Shown piece by piece: positions 23,326 to 33,968 of a stretch of 64,000 nt of DNA. Numbering within the stretch: position 1 is the stretch's first letter; the number at the start of each line of letters is the position of its first letter. This stretch comes from Bacillus sp. FJAT-29937 (GTDB taxonomy: Bacteria > Bacillota > Bacilli > Bacillales > Cytobacillaceae), in contig NZ_LMAS01000006.1 of the NCBI RefSeq assembly GCF_001509555.1, forward strand, positions 314,079 through 378,078, written 5' to 3'. Under the pieces are notes generated by a model. That model was not told where the DNA came from, did no database searches, and saw nothing but the letters and a program-made list of their open reading frames with translations. The position numbers were made by a program, and so were the translations under genes.

Positions 23326-25875
23326 TTAAATTTCTTTCTCCATCTCTGCCACCCTATTGCCGGACCCATCTGAAATAGCTGAAGAACCAGTGGTTTTAAT
23401 AAGTATTTTCCCCGTCTCAAACATACCGCTAGTAGTTGGTGTAATAATCAACTCCCGATAATCTGAACTGATCCCAACAGTATATAAATTAGCGGCTACT
23501 GGCTCATCATTAATCTTTATTTCAAAGTTTGCTTGTCCACTTAGAACAATATTCTCCGAGAACGTCAATTTAATATTATCATGTTCCCTAACAGCGTTTA
23601 CTAAAACAGGTTTAGTGTTATCTCTTATTGTAACTGAACCAGTATAATTATCCATCATATTATCTGAAGGATCTTTAACTCCTTGAATCATTACAGTGTA
23701 AGGAACTGACGTTGCAATTTTTCCCTCCGGCAAAGTAATAGTAACAATTCTTTTATCACTATTTATCGATAATGCTGAGTTTGATGGTATCGTTACTCCG
23801 TTAATCAAATAGTTAGTATAAACCGTGGCAGAAACATCAGTTATTGGTTCACTAAATACTACTTTAAATTGTCCATTTACATCGGACGCAATTAGTTCCT
23901 TTACAAAAGGTTTAACACTATCCATCTTTTTAGTGACTGAGGTTGCAAATGGTCGGTTATCATTTTGCGTAATCGTTGAATCCTTTATAGCACCAGCTTG
24001 AACATCGATAATGTATATACCATCAGGTAAACTTCTTGCATCAATAATCATTTTATTCCCTGAATTTGATTTGAATGTAGCTCTTACAGGATTATTATTT
24101 GTATCATAAATAGTTATTTTACTTGTCACTGGCGAACCTGTTTGCAAAGGCTTATTAAAAGTAACTTGAATTTCATTTGTATACCCATCATAAACCGTAT
24201 TAACCAAAGTTGGAGGATTTAGATCCTTCGACAGAGAAACCGCTTGTTCATAAGTTTTCCCTTCATTGTTGGCGAGGTCCTTGTATGATTTTACTTGCAC
24301 ATTGAGCCAAACAGTGTTTTCGTTTGTACCAAATACGCTTGCTGGCAGCTCTATTTCGAATGTTGTCCTAGCACCATTTGAGACATCCTTGACAGCTGAT
24401 GGTCTAATTGTTGTTACTCCTTTTGTGATTGCTAGATTATTAGCGGAAAATGTTGATAATGCTTCACTAAATTCAATGGAAATAATTTTTTCATCTTTTA
24501 CTTGAAATTGTTTGATTTCTGGTATTCCTGTATCAGCATTAGAGTTATAGAAGAAAGTGCTACTGTATGCATTCATAATATTAGGTGTAGGCACAACTAA
24601 ATCTCTTGCTCCTGACATAACAATGGAATACCATTTTCCTTTTTGTAAACCAATCCGGTCTAATTCTAACTTTCTTACAACAAGGGTGTCTGTATCTGAG
24701 GTTGATGTGTAATTAACTAATTTTCCATCAATGGTAATGGAGAGTGGTGAGTGTCCATCGACAAGTTCTGAAAATTTAATTTCAAGATTTCCGTTTATGT
24801 CGGTTGTTACAATTGAAACAGTCGGTTTTGTACTATCAGTGAACGTAAAGGTTGTAGAGTAGTCACTAGTACTTAACGCTTCATAAGTAGCTGTTTGGAT
24901 ATTACTTTTGACTGTAACTGTATAGCTGGTACTTGAATACAGTGGATCGTGCAGCTCGATTAGGGCGGCACTTTTGTCTTCTGAAAGCTTTACACTTTTA
25001 ATAGATTTACCACTAACTGAATAGTTAGATGTATTTTCTGCTCCGTTAGTTCCACTTCCAGCAAGCATCGCTTTATTAAATTCAACTTTTATCCTTTTTG
25101 GCTCTGCAGCTGTAATTTTTTCAACCTTAGGTGTAAGTGTAATCCCTAGTGAATTTAATCGATCTGTCAACGATTTTTTGATGATTGGGTTGTTGACACT
25201 ATTTATATATTTTTGAGCCTCTGCAATATGCTTATCAGCTTGTACACCATCCTTAGCAGCCAATGCTTTAGCAGCTAAATCAATTTCAATTTTAACGGTA
25301 ACCGGATATTTTGCCTGATCCCACACCTTTTCAGCCTCCTGCTTATATTGAGAGCGAATAAGGTCACGTGTAGATTGGCCATATACACGATCAAGCAAAA
25401 TCGCTTGTTTGCGAATTTCTGCTGATAATTCGTGATAAGCGTTTTCAGTTTGATCATTGATTGTATTGATTTCTAATTGATGTGATAATGCCTGTTGTTT
25501 TTCTTTAATCTTCTCGCCGGCCGTAATTGCGTCAATATATCTCATGGTACGATCAATATGAACCTTTACATCTTCATCAAGTTCAGCTAAATAATTGTTC
25601 TTTTGTGCAGCAGGTAATGTATTAACGGCTTTCACTGCATTATCGTATGCTGTTTTAGCACTGTTATAAGCTGACCATGGGCGTGTTGTTCCATCTGCTG
25701 TTCCTTCAATAGAAATAGCCCATTTTAAAATAGTTCCGGCTGACTTAGCTGTCTGTACTAATTTTTCCACTTGGACCACTGTTGCAGCTTCTACCTGCGT
25801 CGATATAGTTGAAACAAAGGCGGATGCAGCTAGGGTAGAAGCGCAAATTAATTTTAGTGATTTTTTACTTCTCAC
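23326..25875 (-). CDS. SbsC-like S-layer protein 2 (opposite strand)
   Basis: The GTG start at 25875 follows AGGAGG and gives 849 residues. A signal peptide (SKKSLKLICASTLAASAFV) precedes the SbsC-type helical domain, with WSAYNSAKTAYD, RYIDAITAGEKI and LLDRVYGQSTRDLIRSQY, then a series of Ig-like domains that each begin near a KITAAEPKRIKVEFNKAM-type strand. It is transcribed towards S-layer gene 1 and away from the propeller gene. The ribosome binding site is strong, but no T-rich terminator is obvious. It may be an alternative S-layer protein expressed under other conditions. Confidence 0.88.
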   Translation of the reverse strand: MRSKKSLKLICASTLAASAFVSTISTQVEAATVVQVEKLVQTAKSAGTILKWAISIEGTADGTTRPWSAYNSAKTAYDNAVKAVNTLPAAQKNNYLAELDEDVKVHIDRTMRYIDAITAGEKIKEKQQALSHQLEINTINDQTENAYHELSAEIRKQAILLDRVYGQSTRDLIRSQYKQEAEKVWDQAKYPVTVKIEIDLAAKALAAKDGVQADKHIAEAQKYINSVNNPIIKKSLTDRLNSLGITLTPKVEKITAAEPKRIKVEFNKAMLAGSGTNGAENTSNYSVSGKSIKSVKLSEDKSAALIELHDPLYSSTSYTVTVKSNIQTATYEALSTSDYSTTFTFTDSTKPTVSIVTTDINGNLEIKFSELVDGHSPLSITIDGKLVNYTSTSDTDTLVVRKLELDRIGLQKGKWYSIVMSGARDLVVPTPNIMNAYSSTFFYNSNADTGIPEIKQFQVKDEKIISIEFSEALSTFSANNLAITKGVTTIRPSAVKDVSNGARTTFEIELPASVFGTNENTVWLNVQVKSYKDLANNEGKTYEQAVSLSKDLNPPTLVNTVYDGYTNEIQVTFNKPLQTGSPVTSKITIYDTNNNPVRATFKSNSGNKMIIDARSLPDGIYIIDVQAGAIKDSTITQNDNRPFATSVTKKMDSVKPFVKELIASDVNGQFKVVFSEPITDVSATVYTNYLINGVTIPSNSALSINSDKRIVTITLPEGKIATSVPYTVMIQGVKDPSDNMMDNYTGSVTIRDNTKPVLVNAVREHDNIKLTFSENIVLSGQANFEIKINDEPVAANLYTVGISSDYRELIITPTTSGMFETGKILIKTTGSSAISDGSGNRVAEMEKEI

Positions 25876-26108
25876 AGTTAAACCTCCTGTTATCAAATAA
25901 TTGGTAAACAATCCAAAATTCCGGATAAACCATATCTCTATTGTAAAAGATTACTTAGTCTAGTTAAATAGACAATTATGTTTTTAAAAAGGTTTCATAT
26001 AAAAATAGAAAAAATGTGTTCAAAAATAATTCTGAATTAAAATCCATAAGGTAAAACATTCCTTATGAAGTAATATTTGCTATAATGTAAAGGAAGGGGG
26101 AAGATTAG

Positions 26109-28136
26109 ATGAGAAGAAAGTTTTTAACGCTCTTAGTGATATTGCCTCTATTCTTGTCATTTGGGCAAACGAAGGGATTTGCTGAGAACCAAGGCGACTA
26201 CGAGAATGAATTTGAAAGCAAAGATGAAGAAATAATGGAGAAAGAAAAGAGTAAGGCGACTTTACTTGGACCGCAGGTGTTTCAGACTTCTGCTCTAACT
26301 TCGGCTGTGGGAACAGATGACCAAGGGAATCCTTATATGTATTTTGTCATGCACGGCACACCCTCTGCTTTAGCAGTCGTGGACTTGAATAGTAATGAAT
26401 TAGTGAATACATATACTTTGTCTAATTCTACTAGTGCGTGGGGATTAGATGTGGATGAGGATGGAACAGTTTGGATCGGGGGAACGACAGACGGGAACGT
26501 ATATAGCTACAATCCAAACACATGGGAGTTCCGTGACTACGGGAATAAACTCACATTGCCGAAGGATACAGCTATTCAAGATTTAGATGCTATTGACGGT
26601 ATCATTTTCGGTTCAACTGCTTACGGCGGTTCTGTATTTAAATATGATTCGCATATGGATGAGCTAGTGAACTTTGGGCAAGCTTTATATAGGAAGGAAT
26701 TTGCTAAGTCGATTGCTTATGATCAAGAGAACGACACCCTCTATATTGGTGTAGGCTCAAAAGCGGATTTAGTCAAATTTGATTTAACAACAAAGAAGAA
26801 AACTGCATTTCTTCCAGAAGAGTACAAGGATGATAAATATGTTCGAGATATTCGTATAATCGGAAACGAATTGTATGCTCGAATGGATCCATCTAATAGA
26901 TTGGTTGTTTTTGATAAGGGAACTTTGGAGAAGGTTGATGAATTAGAGTTAAATTCAAGAACCATTTCATTATTGGCGCCAAATGAGGATGTCATTTATT
27001 ACTCAAAGCATAATACTCTATATAAATATGACTTAACTACGAAAGAACATATTGATTTAGGAGTTGCTTTACTAACGGGAACAGAATTGCTTACACTTGA
27101 TTTTGTTGAATTAAATCATGAGAATTATCCAGGCTATACACTTGTTGGGTTAATTGATAATGACGGAAATGTATTAAAGTATAATTTAGAGACAGGTTTT
27201 TACGAGATTACAAAAATCGATTTACCTGCGCAGCCAGTGACACTATACACGATGATCCATGACGAAAAAAGAGAGAATATATTTATAAATGGCTACATGT
27301 CCGGTGGATTAGCGATTTTCAACTCAAAGAATAATCAGTCTGTTCTCCATCAAGATATTAGCCAAATTGAATCAATGACGATTATGGGGGATAAGCTTTA
27401 TATTGGGGCCTATCCAAAATCCCGTGTGCTGGAACTTGATTTAACAAAGCCTTGGGATATTACTAATCCAAGAGAGTTTATGAGGCTTGGTAATTACGGT
27501 CAAGAACGTTCCACGGCTATTACAGCCATTCCGAAACTGAACAAGGTGTTTGTGGGAACTTATCCTGAAACAAGTCTTGGCGGAGGGGCTTTAGCTGTTT
27601 ACGATCTAAAAGAAAATAAACAAGAAGTCTATGAAAACTATATTTACAATCAAAGTCTAGTTTCCTTCCTGCATCATAAAGAATATATTTACGGTGGCAC
27701 TTCGATTCACGCAAACTACCAGGTGAATCAACGCGGAGCAAGATTTTTCCGATTTAGACCTGACTTTCCTGAAGAAAAGGAATATATTCATTTGCCTCTG
27801 CATGCTAGCATGATTACCAGTTTAATAGTAGACAAAGATGGTACAATCTGGGCAATGGCAGATGGAACATTAGTTTCCTACAATCCAGAAACGAAGGAAA
27901 TTAGAACAAAGCAAATACTAGAGTTAATTTCAGGGCGTTTCCGAAATGCGAAGATAATAGAAGGTATTGATGGGAATATCTATGGAACAGTAGAAGGAAA
28001 GCTTTTCAAGGCTGACCGGAAGACAATGGAAGTAGAGACTCTCATGGAAGAAGGAGCTTATGAGCTAGCTCAAGATTCAAAAGGAGATTTATACTTCCGT
28101 AATCAAGCAGATCTATGGAAGTATGAAATCAATTAA
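26109..28136 (+). CDS. Secreted beta-propeller protein
   Basis: A 675-residue protein with ATG after GGGGGAAG and a signal peptide ending near GFA-EN. An acidic linker follows, and then repeated four-stranded blades with motifs of the type GTVWIGGTTDGNVYSYNP, NDTLYIGVGSKADLVKFDL and DKLYIGAYPKSRVLELDL. This pattern is typical of WD40/YVTN-like or Vgb-type propellers. The molecular target is unknown. Its position between two S-layer genes suggests an exported, possibly wall-associated role. Confidence 0.8.
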   Translation: MRRKFLTLLVILPLFLSFGQTKGFAENQGDYENEFESKDEEIMEKEKSKATLLGPQVFQTSALTSAVGTDDQGNPYMYFVMHGTPSALAVVDLNSNELVNTYTLSNSTSAWGLDVDEDGTVWIGGTTDGNVYSYNPNTWEFRDYGNKLTLPKDTAIQDLDAIDGIIFGSTAYGGSVFKYDSHMDELVNFGQALYRKEFAKSIAYDQENDTLYIGVGSKADLVKFDLTTKKKTAFLPEEYKDDKYVRDIRIIGNELYARMDPSNRLVVFDKGTLEKVDELELNSRTISLLAPNEDVIYYSKHNTLYKYDLTTKEHIDLGVALLTGTELLTLDFVELNHENYPGYTLVGLIDNDGNVLKYNLETGFYEITKIDLPAQPVTLYTMIHDEKRENIFINGYMSGGLAIFNSKNNQSVLHQDISQIESMTIMGDKLYIGAYPKSRVLELDLTKPWDITNPREFMRLGNYGQERSTAITAIPKLNKVFVGTYPETSLGGGALAVYDLKENKQEVYENYIYNQSLVSFLHHKEYIYGGTSIHANYQVNQRGARFFRFRPDFPEEKEYIHLPLHASMITSLIVDKDGTIWAMADGTLVSYNPETKEIRTKQILELISGRFRNAKIIEGIDGNIYGTVEGKLFKADRKTMEVETLMEEGAYELAQDSKGDLYFRNQADLWKYEIN

Positions 28137-28146
28137 TAATACTATG

Positions 28147-28178
28147 AATCAACCTATTTTTGGTAGGTTGATTTTTTT
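28147..28178 (+). terminator. Terminator of the beta-propeller gene
   Basis: AATCAACCTA and TAGGTTGATT form a 10-bp stem with a T7 run. Confidence 0.9.
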
Positions 28179-28380
28179 ATTGCTAGTTTACTAGTAGGAA
28201 TGGAATATACTTTTCTATTTTTATCCTCTATAACCAAAATCATGACCTGTTGGTATATTTTTTGCATTTAATCAGGTAGAAAATTACTTTAATATATTCC
28301 TTGTAGGGGCAATTCACCAGCCTTACATAATGTTGGTATATTACAATAATAATATAAATATCTATCTAGGGGGATTTATC

Positions 28381-30957
28381 TTGAACAAGAAAAAAGCAAT
28401 AAAAGTACTTAGTGCAACGGCAATCGCAGCATCTGCATTCGTAGCAACAGCTCCAGCTGGAACTGAAGCGGCAGCTAGCGATGTTCAAACTTTAGTGAAA
28501 AAAGCTAAAGATGCTGGTACGGTTTTAAAATGGGCTATCTCTACTGAAGGTTCTGCAGATGGAAAAACTCGTCCATATGCACAATATAATGCAGCTAAAG
28601 CAGCTCGTGATGCAGCAGTTGCAGCAATCAACAAATTACCAGCAGCACAAAAAGCTGGATACCTTGCTGATATCGAGCAAAACGTAAACCTTCACATTAA
28701 TCGCACAATGTCTTACATTGATGCTATTACAGCTGGTGAAAAAATCTCTGCTAAGAAAGCAACTCTTGCATCTCAAATCGAAATGAACTTAATTGATGAT
28801 GCTACAGAAAAAGCTTACCATGAATTATCAACAGAAATTCGTAAACAAGCGATCCTTTTAGACCGCGTATATGGACAATCTACTCGTGATGAAATCCGTG
28901 CACAATATAAGAAATCTGCTGAAACAGTACGTGACAGCGTAAAATTTGAAGTATCAGTGAAAATCGAATTAGACTTAGCTAAAAAATCTCTTGCTGCTAA
29001 CAACAATGCAGATGTAGAAAAGCACCTTGCAGAAGCAGTTAAGTACATGAAAGAAGTTAAGAACGTAACAATGAAGGCTACTTTAACTAAAACATTAGAT
29101 GAAGTAGAAGCGCAATTAACTCCAGCTGTAAAAACAGTTAGTGCTTTAAATGCAAAAGAAATTGCTATTACTTTCAATAAAGCTATTAAAGCGGATACAG
29201 TATTAAATACTACTAACGATCTTATCAACATTTCAATCGCTGGAACTGGGAACCCTACTTTCAAAGGTGAACTTAGCAAAGATAAAAAGACACTAGTAGT
29301 TACTGCTAATACTGGATTAAATGGAGAGTACACTGTAAATATTAATAAAGATTCTGTAAAAGCGGAAACTGGAGAGTATGTTAAATCTTACATTTCAAAA
29401 GTAAATGTAAAAGATGAAGTGGCTCCGACTCTTTCTGGTACTGAAAGAGTGAATCCAACGACTACTAAAATCGTTTTCTCTGAGCCAATCTCTAATGAAG
29501 GAACTGTATCTTTCAAATATGCTGATGGGTCAGCAGTTAATGGTGCAACATTTACTTTAGATGCATCTGGTAAATTCGGTACAGTTGATTTAGCTGCTTC
29601 AACAGTAACAACTAACAAAGAAATCGTTGTTCAATTTATTGGAGCAAAAGATTTTGCTAACAACTTAATAACTCCAAACCCAGCAACTGTAATAGTTCAA
29701 AAAGGTGAAAAAGATGGAGTTAAACCTACGGTTACATCTTTAAATGTAATAGCGCCTAACCAATTAGAAATTAAATTCAGTGAAGAAGTAAACGGCTTTA
29801 CAACAGCTGATATTACAGGTGTAACTGTTTCAAAAGTTGAAAAAAATGAAACTGATCCTACAAAGTATCTATTAACTTTAGCTTCTCCTCAAGAAGGCGT
29901 TAAAACAATTGGTTTATCTGCATCTGCAGTAACGGATTTAAGCGGGGAAGAAAACGAAGTTTATTCTAAATTAGTAGAATTCAAAAAGGATACAGTAGCT
30001 CCATCTTTAGCAACTTCTGCAGTTACAAAAGATGCTAAAGACGGCAAGGAATATCTTGTGTTAACTTTCGATAAAGCTGTTACACTTAAAGATACTGACG
30101 GTGTCACTCTTTCTGGAAGCAAAATTAAAGATTACGTAACTACAAATGGAATTGATGTTGTAATTCCAGTGAACAAATTAGTTGCTGTAGAAGGATCTGC
30201 TACTTCTTTCAAAGTTGCTTTAGCTGATTTAAACCTTGAAGAAGGCGCAGCTTACACACTTAGTCTTCCGACAGGTCTTGTTCAAAATGTATCTAATGTT
30301 GAAAATGCTACTAAGTCAGGAGCAATTAAATTTACACGCGGCAAAGATACTAATGTTGCACCAGTAGCGAAACAAACTGTTCAATCTGTAGCAAAAGGAA
30401 CAGGCAATAGCCAAGTAATTGTTACTTTTGGTCAAGATGTTGATGGCGTAACAGCTACTGATGCATCAAACTATTCATTTGATGGTGCAGTTGTTGAAAA
30501 GGCAGAGATTCTTAATGTTGATAACAAAAAGGTAGTTACACTTACATTAAAAGCTGATTCTGTAACATTCACAGGATTACGTAACTACTCAGTTTCAAAT
30601 GTAAAAACTGCACAAGGTGGAACTCTTGATAATACAGTTAAAGGAACAATCAATTTAACTGAAAACGTTGCTCCAACTGTAACTCAAGCTGTTATCACTG
30701 GCCCAACAACAATCGAATTAACTTTCAGCGAAAACTTAGATACTACCAAAGCTGGTAATGACTTTGAAGTATTCCAAGGTACATCTACTACTGCTTTAAC
30801 TGAAAGTGGAGAAGCTATCAGTGGTAATAAAGTGACTATTACACTTTCTGAAGCGTTAAAATCTTTAGATGGTCTTGTAGTAAAAGCATCTTCTGGTATC
30901 AATGTTGCTGATTCACAAGGTAATTTAACGACTTTCAAAGAAGTTACAGTAAAATAA
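28381..30957 (+). CDS. SbsC-like S-layer protein 3
   Basis: The TTG at 28381 follows AGGGGGAT; starting there gives the expected signal peptide (NKKKAIKVLSATAIAASAFV) and 858 residues. The SbsC-type wall-polymer-binding helical domain spans about 30-260, with YAQYNAAKAARD, SYIDAITAGEKIS and LLDRVYGQSTRDEIRAQY. At least five Ig-like domains follow (for example NPTTTKIVFSEPIS and APNQLEIKFSEEV). Strong codon bias suggests it is a main S-layer protein. It is the last S-layer gene before the glycan locus. Confidence 0.9.
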   Translation: MNKKKAIKVLSATAIAASAFVATAPAGTEAAASDVQTLVKKAKDAGTVLKWAISTEGSADGKTRPYAQYNAAKAARDAAVAAINKLPAAQKAGYLADIEQNVNLHINRTMSYIDAITAGEKISAKKATLASQIEMNLIDDATEKAYHELSTEIRKQAILLDRVYGQSTRDEIRAQYKKSAETVRDSVKFEVSVKIELDLAKKSLAANNNADVEKHLAEAVKYMKEVKNVTMKATLTKTLDEVEAQLTPAVKTVSALNAKEIAITFNKAIKADTVLNTTNDLINISIAGTGNPTFKGELSKDKKTLVVTANTGLNGEYTVNINKDSVKAETGEYVKSYISKVNVKDEVAPTLSGTERVNPTTTKIVFSEPISNEGTVSFKYADGSAVNGATFTLDASGKFGTVDLAASTVTTNKEIVVQFIGAKDFANNLITPNPATVIVQKGEKDGVKPTVTSLNVIAPNQLEIKFSEEVNGFTTADITGVTVSKVEKNETDPTKYLLTLASPQEGVKTIGLSASAVTDLSGEENEVYSKLVEFKKDTVAPSLATSAVTKDAKDGKEYLVLTFDKAVTLKDTDGVTLSGSKIKDYVTTNGIDVVIPVNKLVAVEGSATSFKVALADLNLEEGAAYTLSLPTGLVQNVSNVENATKSGAIKFTRGKDTNVAPVAKQTVQSVAKGTGNSQVIVTFGQDVDGVTATDASNYSFDGAVVEKAEILNVDNKKVVTLTLKADSVTFTGLRNYSVSNVKTAQGGTLDNTVKGTINLTENVAPTVTQAVITGPTTIELTFSENLDTTKAGNDFEVFQGTSTTALTESGEAISGNKVTITLSEALKSLDGLVVKASSGINVADSQGNLTTFKEVTVK

Positions 30958-30970
30958 TAGTTAAAAATAA

Positions 30971-31013
30971 ATGGCTGAAGAGGTTAATTTACTTCTTCAG
31001 CCATTTTTATTTT
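30971..31013 (+). terminator. Terminator of S-layer gene 3
   Basis: ATGGCTGAAGA and TTCTTCAGCCAT pair over 11-12 bp and are followed by TTTTATTTTT. Confidence 0.9.
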
Positions 31014-31077
31014 TGGATAAAAAAGGCCAACAGCAGAGCATTATCTTGATACAATCTCTTAATTAATAATCACCCGG

Positions 31078-31484
31078 ACAGCAATTGAGATGTTAAATCA
31101 TAGTTCCATAAATTTCTTTTGAAGGTTAAACGTGCTATACCTCAAATTATGTTTGTGGTTAATAATTTAAGCTCTACTTATATGAGAGATGTGATAGATT
31201 TTTTTGGAAGATAAGGATTTTTCGATTATGGTCATTTCTAAATCAGGTACTACAACTGAGCCAGCCATTGCATTTCGGATTTTCCATAACCTCTTGAAGG
31301 TTTAAAAATGGTTTAGAATCGCGTAATCAGGTTTATGCGACAACTGATAAGAACGCGGTATGTTGAAAATACATGCAGATGAACAGGGTTATGTAACTCG
31401 GAGTATAGGGAAATGTGTCTGCTCTCTTAGGTAAACAAGGATATGAAGAAAAAAAGCAGAGTTTGAAAAGATGCTAACTAAATG
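31078..31484 (+). pseudogene. pgi: Degenerate glucose-6-phosphate isomerase (pgi) remnant
   Basis: Pieces of Pgi can be read through several frames: [54 protein letters not shown], and at the end LLGKQGYEEKK..EFEKMLTK. Frameshifts (an extra T in TTTTTTTGG, a missing A near the end), stops and a large internal deletion make it non-functional. The segment SSTYMRD is the common Bacillus form and differs from the intact pgi at 56.8 kb, so it is not a recent copy of that gene. The remainder of 30958-31693 is AT-rich without a supported gene. Confidence 0.88.
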
Positions 31485-31693
31485 AAAGAAGTGTTCTCTA
31501 GAGAAAATAGACGAGTACTTCATTTTTATTATAAAAAATAAAAAACTGACCAAAGCTTATATGGGTAATATTTATTTTATTGGAAAAATATTAAATCACA
31601 TTAAAATGTTAACTGCTATTGATAATAAAGTAGATTTACCATAAAATTAGTAAGGAACATAATAATGTAGAAATTTGACAAAGGGAGTCTAAT

Positions 31694-32173
31694 ATGAAAG
31701 AAACTTATCGAAAGCTTATACTATTAGGCTTAGTTTTATTTATTGTAGTTGGGTCCATTTACACATATAAACAAGGAAAGAAACAGGACAAAAAGTACTT
31801 AGAAGACCTGCAGGGATATCATATATCTCTTACTGAAATACAGGAAGGGAAGTTTGACTATTCGAAAGAGGAACTAGCGAAGCTTCATAATACATATCCT
31901 GATCAAGCCAATATAACATGGAATCTCGGTCTTGTATATGCGATGGATAGGGATTTCAAGAAGGCGGCTTTATACTATCAAAAGGCAGTCGATCAGCGAC
32001 CTTTTATTGTGCAGGAACCAATGTTCTCTCTTCAATTTGCGGAAATCCTATTTTTTAAGGAAGAGTATACAGTATCAAAACAATATTTAGAACACCTTAA
32101 AAAAATAGGAGTTCCAGAAGAATTTAACACACGTGTAGACGAATTACTGGCTTATATAGAAACCATAAAATAA
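31694..32173 (+). CDS. Membrane-anchored TPR protein
   Basis: A 159-residue protein with ATG after AAGGGAG. An N-terminal membrane helix (about 7-24) precedes TPR-like helices (NITWNLGLVYAMDRDFKKAALYYQKAV at about 75-101). It lies 10 bp before the O-antigen-ligase-like gene, so it is probably co-translated and a partner of it. TPR domains are often joined to, or found beside, Wzy/ligase-type membrane proteins in Gram-positive protein O-glycosylation. Confidence 0.7.
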   Translation: MKETYRKLILLGLVLFIVVGSIYTYKQGKKQDKKYLEDLQGYHISLTEIQEGKFDYSKEELAKLHNTYPDQANITWNLGLVYAMDRDFKKAALYYQKAVDQRPFIVQEPMFSLQFAEILFFKEEYTVSKQYLEHLKKIGVPEEFNTRVDELLAYIETIK

Positions 32174-32183
32174 AGGTGAGAAA

Positions 32184-33746
32184 ATGTCGAAAATAGATGA
32201 GTTGTTTGGTGAGAGAATTAAGGAAAATGCTCTTGATTCTGACTACATAGACAAAGTAGAAACAGAGAATGAAGTAGAGATTAAGAAAATTGATAAATTT
32301 TTAACTGTAGTATTACTCTTACTAATATTAATTATCCCTCTCGTAGTTCGAGTTCATTTTTCAGATTTTGTAAGTCCACAGGTAACGGGGACTGATTTGG
32401 ACTCAGGCTCTAAATCGGATATATTTACTTTTTATAAATTTGTACTTTTATTAATTGGAACCATGATACTAGGGTTGGTGTTCCTGTATAAAGTAATATT
32501 TGTTGGATATGTAATTCCAAAATCAAAGATTAATATTCTTACAGGGATTCTTGCTGTTACAATACTTCTTTCTGCTATTTTTGCACCCAATAAAACATTA
32601 GCACTTATTGGGATGTATAATCGGCATGAAGGAACATTAACATACCTGTGTTATATTGCCCTTTTTTTTATTGCTTCGAATATTAAATATACTGCAAAAC
32701 AGTTAAGCTTGTTTATTTATATTCTATATCCATTTGTAATAATTAATACTACTTTAGGGCTGTTGAACTTCTTTGGAATTGACATTCTAAAGTATGAGTT
32801 TGGAAGAGCAATTCTATTTTCTGGGCTTCCAGAAGGTTCAAATTTACAAGAAGGATCTAAGTTTCTTGCGACTATTAACCATGGAAACTATGTGAGTGGA
32901 TTTGCTGCAGTATTGATTGGGTTATTCCTTACTATGTCGTTACTAGACAATAATAAAGTCCGAAGCCTTATTAATCTCTTTTTTGCACTAGCATCTTTTG
33001 CAATGCTATTAGGATCCTTATCAAGTAGCGGATTTGTCACACTGTTAGTTATCCTACCAATTATGGCACTACTAGTAATTAAAGCTAAAGGAAAAAGATA
33101 CTTTGCAACAATTTTTGTTTTATTCTTTATTGTAGGTAGTGGAATTTTTACGATAATGGCAAAGTATAATCCTCAAGTTTGGAATGAAAGTATTGGGGTC
33201 ATCTTAAAAAATAACCCTTTTGAAAATGTTCAATCAGCGATTGGGAAAGTGCTAGAGTCAGATAAAGTCTATGCTAATGAAAAAGTAGATTATAACTTTC
33301 CTAATCTTCCTGAATCGGGAGTAGGTCCTGGGTCAGGTCGTCTGTATATTTGGGGAAAAACATGGGAGTTAATAAAGGAGCGACCTTTGTTTGGATACGG
33401 ACTTGATACAATGCCGTTTCATTTTCCGCAAAATGATACAGGGAAACATGAGAATATTGAAACCTATAGGGTTATTGTGGATAAGCCGCATAATATATAT
33501 GTGGGAGTTGCTTATGGGTCTGGCTTATTGGCTTTTGTATTTTTGCTTTCCTTTATTACAATGCAGCTGATTGCTGTAGCAAAAAAACTTGTTTTAAAAG
33601 CAAGTTTAGTTGGATACTCGTTATTTATTGGAATAATTGCATTTTTAGTGCAATTCTTATTCAATGATTCTCTTTTAGGAACAACTTTTATCTTTTGGGT
33701 ATTATTCGGTTTATTTAATGATATTTCCAAACTAAATCAAACTTAG
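32184..33746 (+). CDS. O-antigen ligase-like polytopic protein (WsaB-like S-layer protein glycosyltransferase candidate)
   Basis: A 520-residue protein with about a dozen hydrophobic segments. A large external loop before the last helices carries GPGSGRLYIWGKTWELI, FGYGLDTMPFHF and DKPHNIYVGVAYG, the Wzy_C/WaaL signature (Arg and His in the external loop). In Geobacillus S-layer glycosylation loci, WsaB of this family moves the finished glycan from undecaprenyl lipid to the S-layer protein. Position after the S-layer genes and before an ABC glycan exporter supports the same role, but a polymerase function cannot be excluded. In an ABC-exporter pathway a polymerase would not be needed. Confidence 0.78.
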   Translation: MSKIDELFGERIKENALDSDYIDKVETENEVEIKKIDKFLTVVLLLLILIIPLVVRVHFSDFVSPQVTGTDLDSGSKSDIFTFYKFVLLLIGTMILGLVFLYKVIFVGYVIPKSKINILTGILAVTILLSAIFAPNKTLALIGMYNRHEGTLTYLCYIALFFIASNIKYTAKQLSLFIYILYPFVIINTTLGLLNFFGIDILKYEFGRAILFSGLPEGSNLQEGSKFLATINHGNYVSGFAAVLIGLFLTMSLLDNNKVRSLINLFFALASFAMLLGSLSSSGFVTLLVILPIMALLVIKAKGKRYFATIFVLFFIVGSGIFTIMAKYNPQVWNESIGVILKNNPFENVQSAIGKVLESDKVYANEKVDYNFPNLPESGVGPGSGRLYIWGKTWELIKERPLFGYGLDTMPFHFPQNDTGKHENIETYRVIVDKPHNIYVGVAYGSGLLAFVFLLSFITMQLIAVAKKLVLKASLVGYSLFIGIIAFLVQFLFNDSLLGTTFIFWVLFGLFNDISKLNQT

Positions 33747-33968
33747 GGTAAGTTAAAATAAAATATTATTAGTCTCTATGATTTGGGCTTCGTATTATCT
33801 TATTTAAACAAAGAACTATTTTAAGAAAGTGCAAAATTAAGATTATTATTAGGGTCCTTTTTAAATATATTCCAATGATAGGCTTCATAAATATATTGAA
33901 CCTACCTCTAAGAGGAAGCTAATGTTTTTATTAAATGAATTTGTTGATTCTGTTTAAGAGGAGAAATA

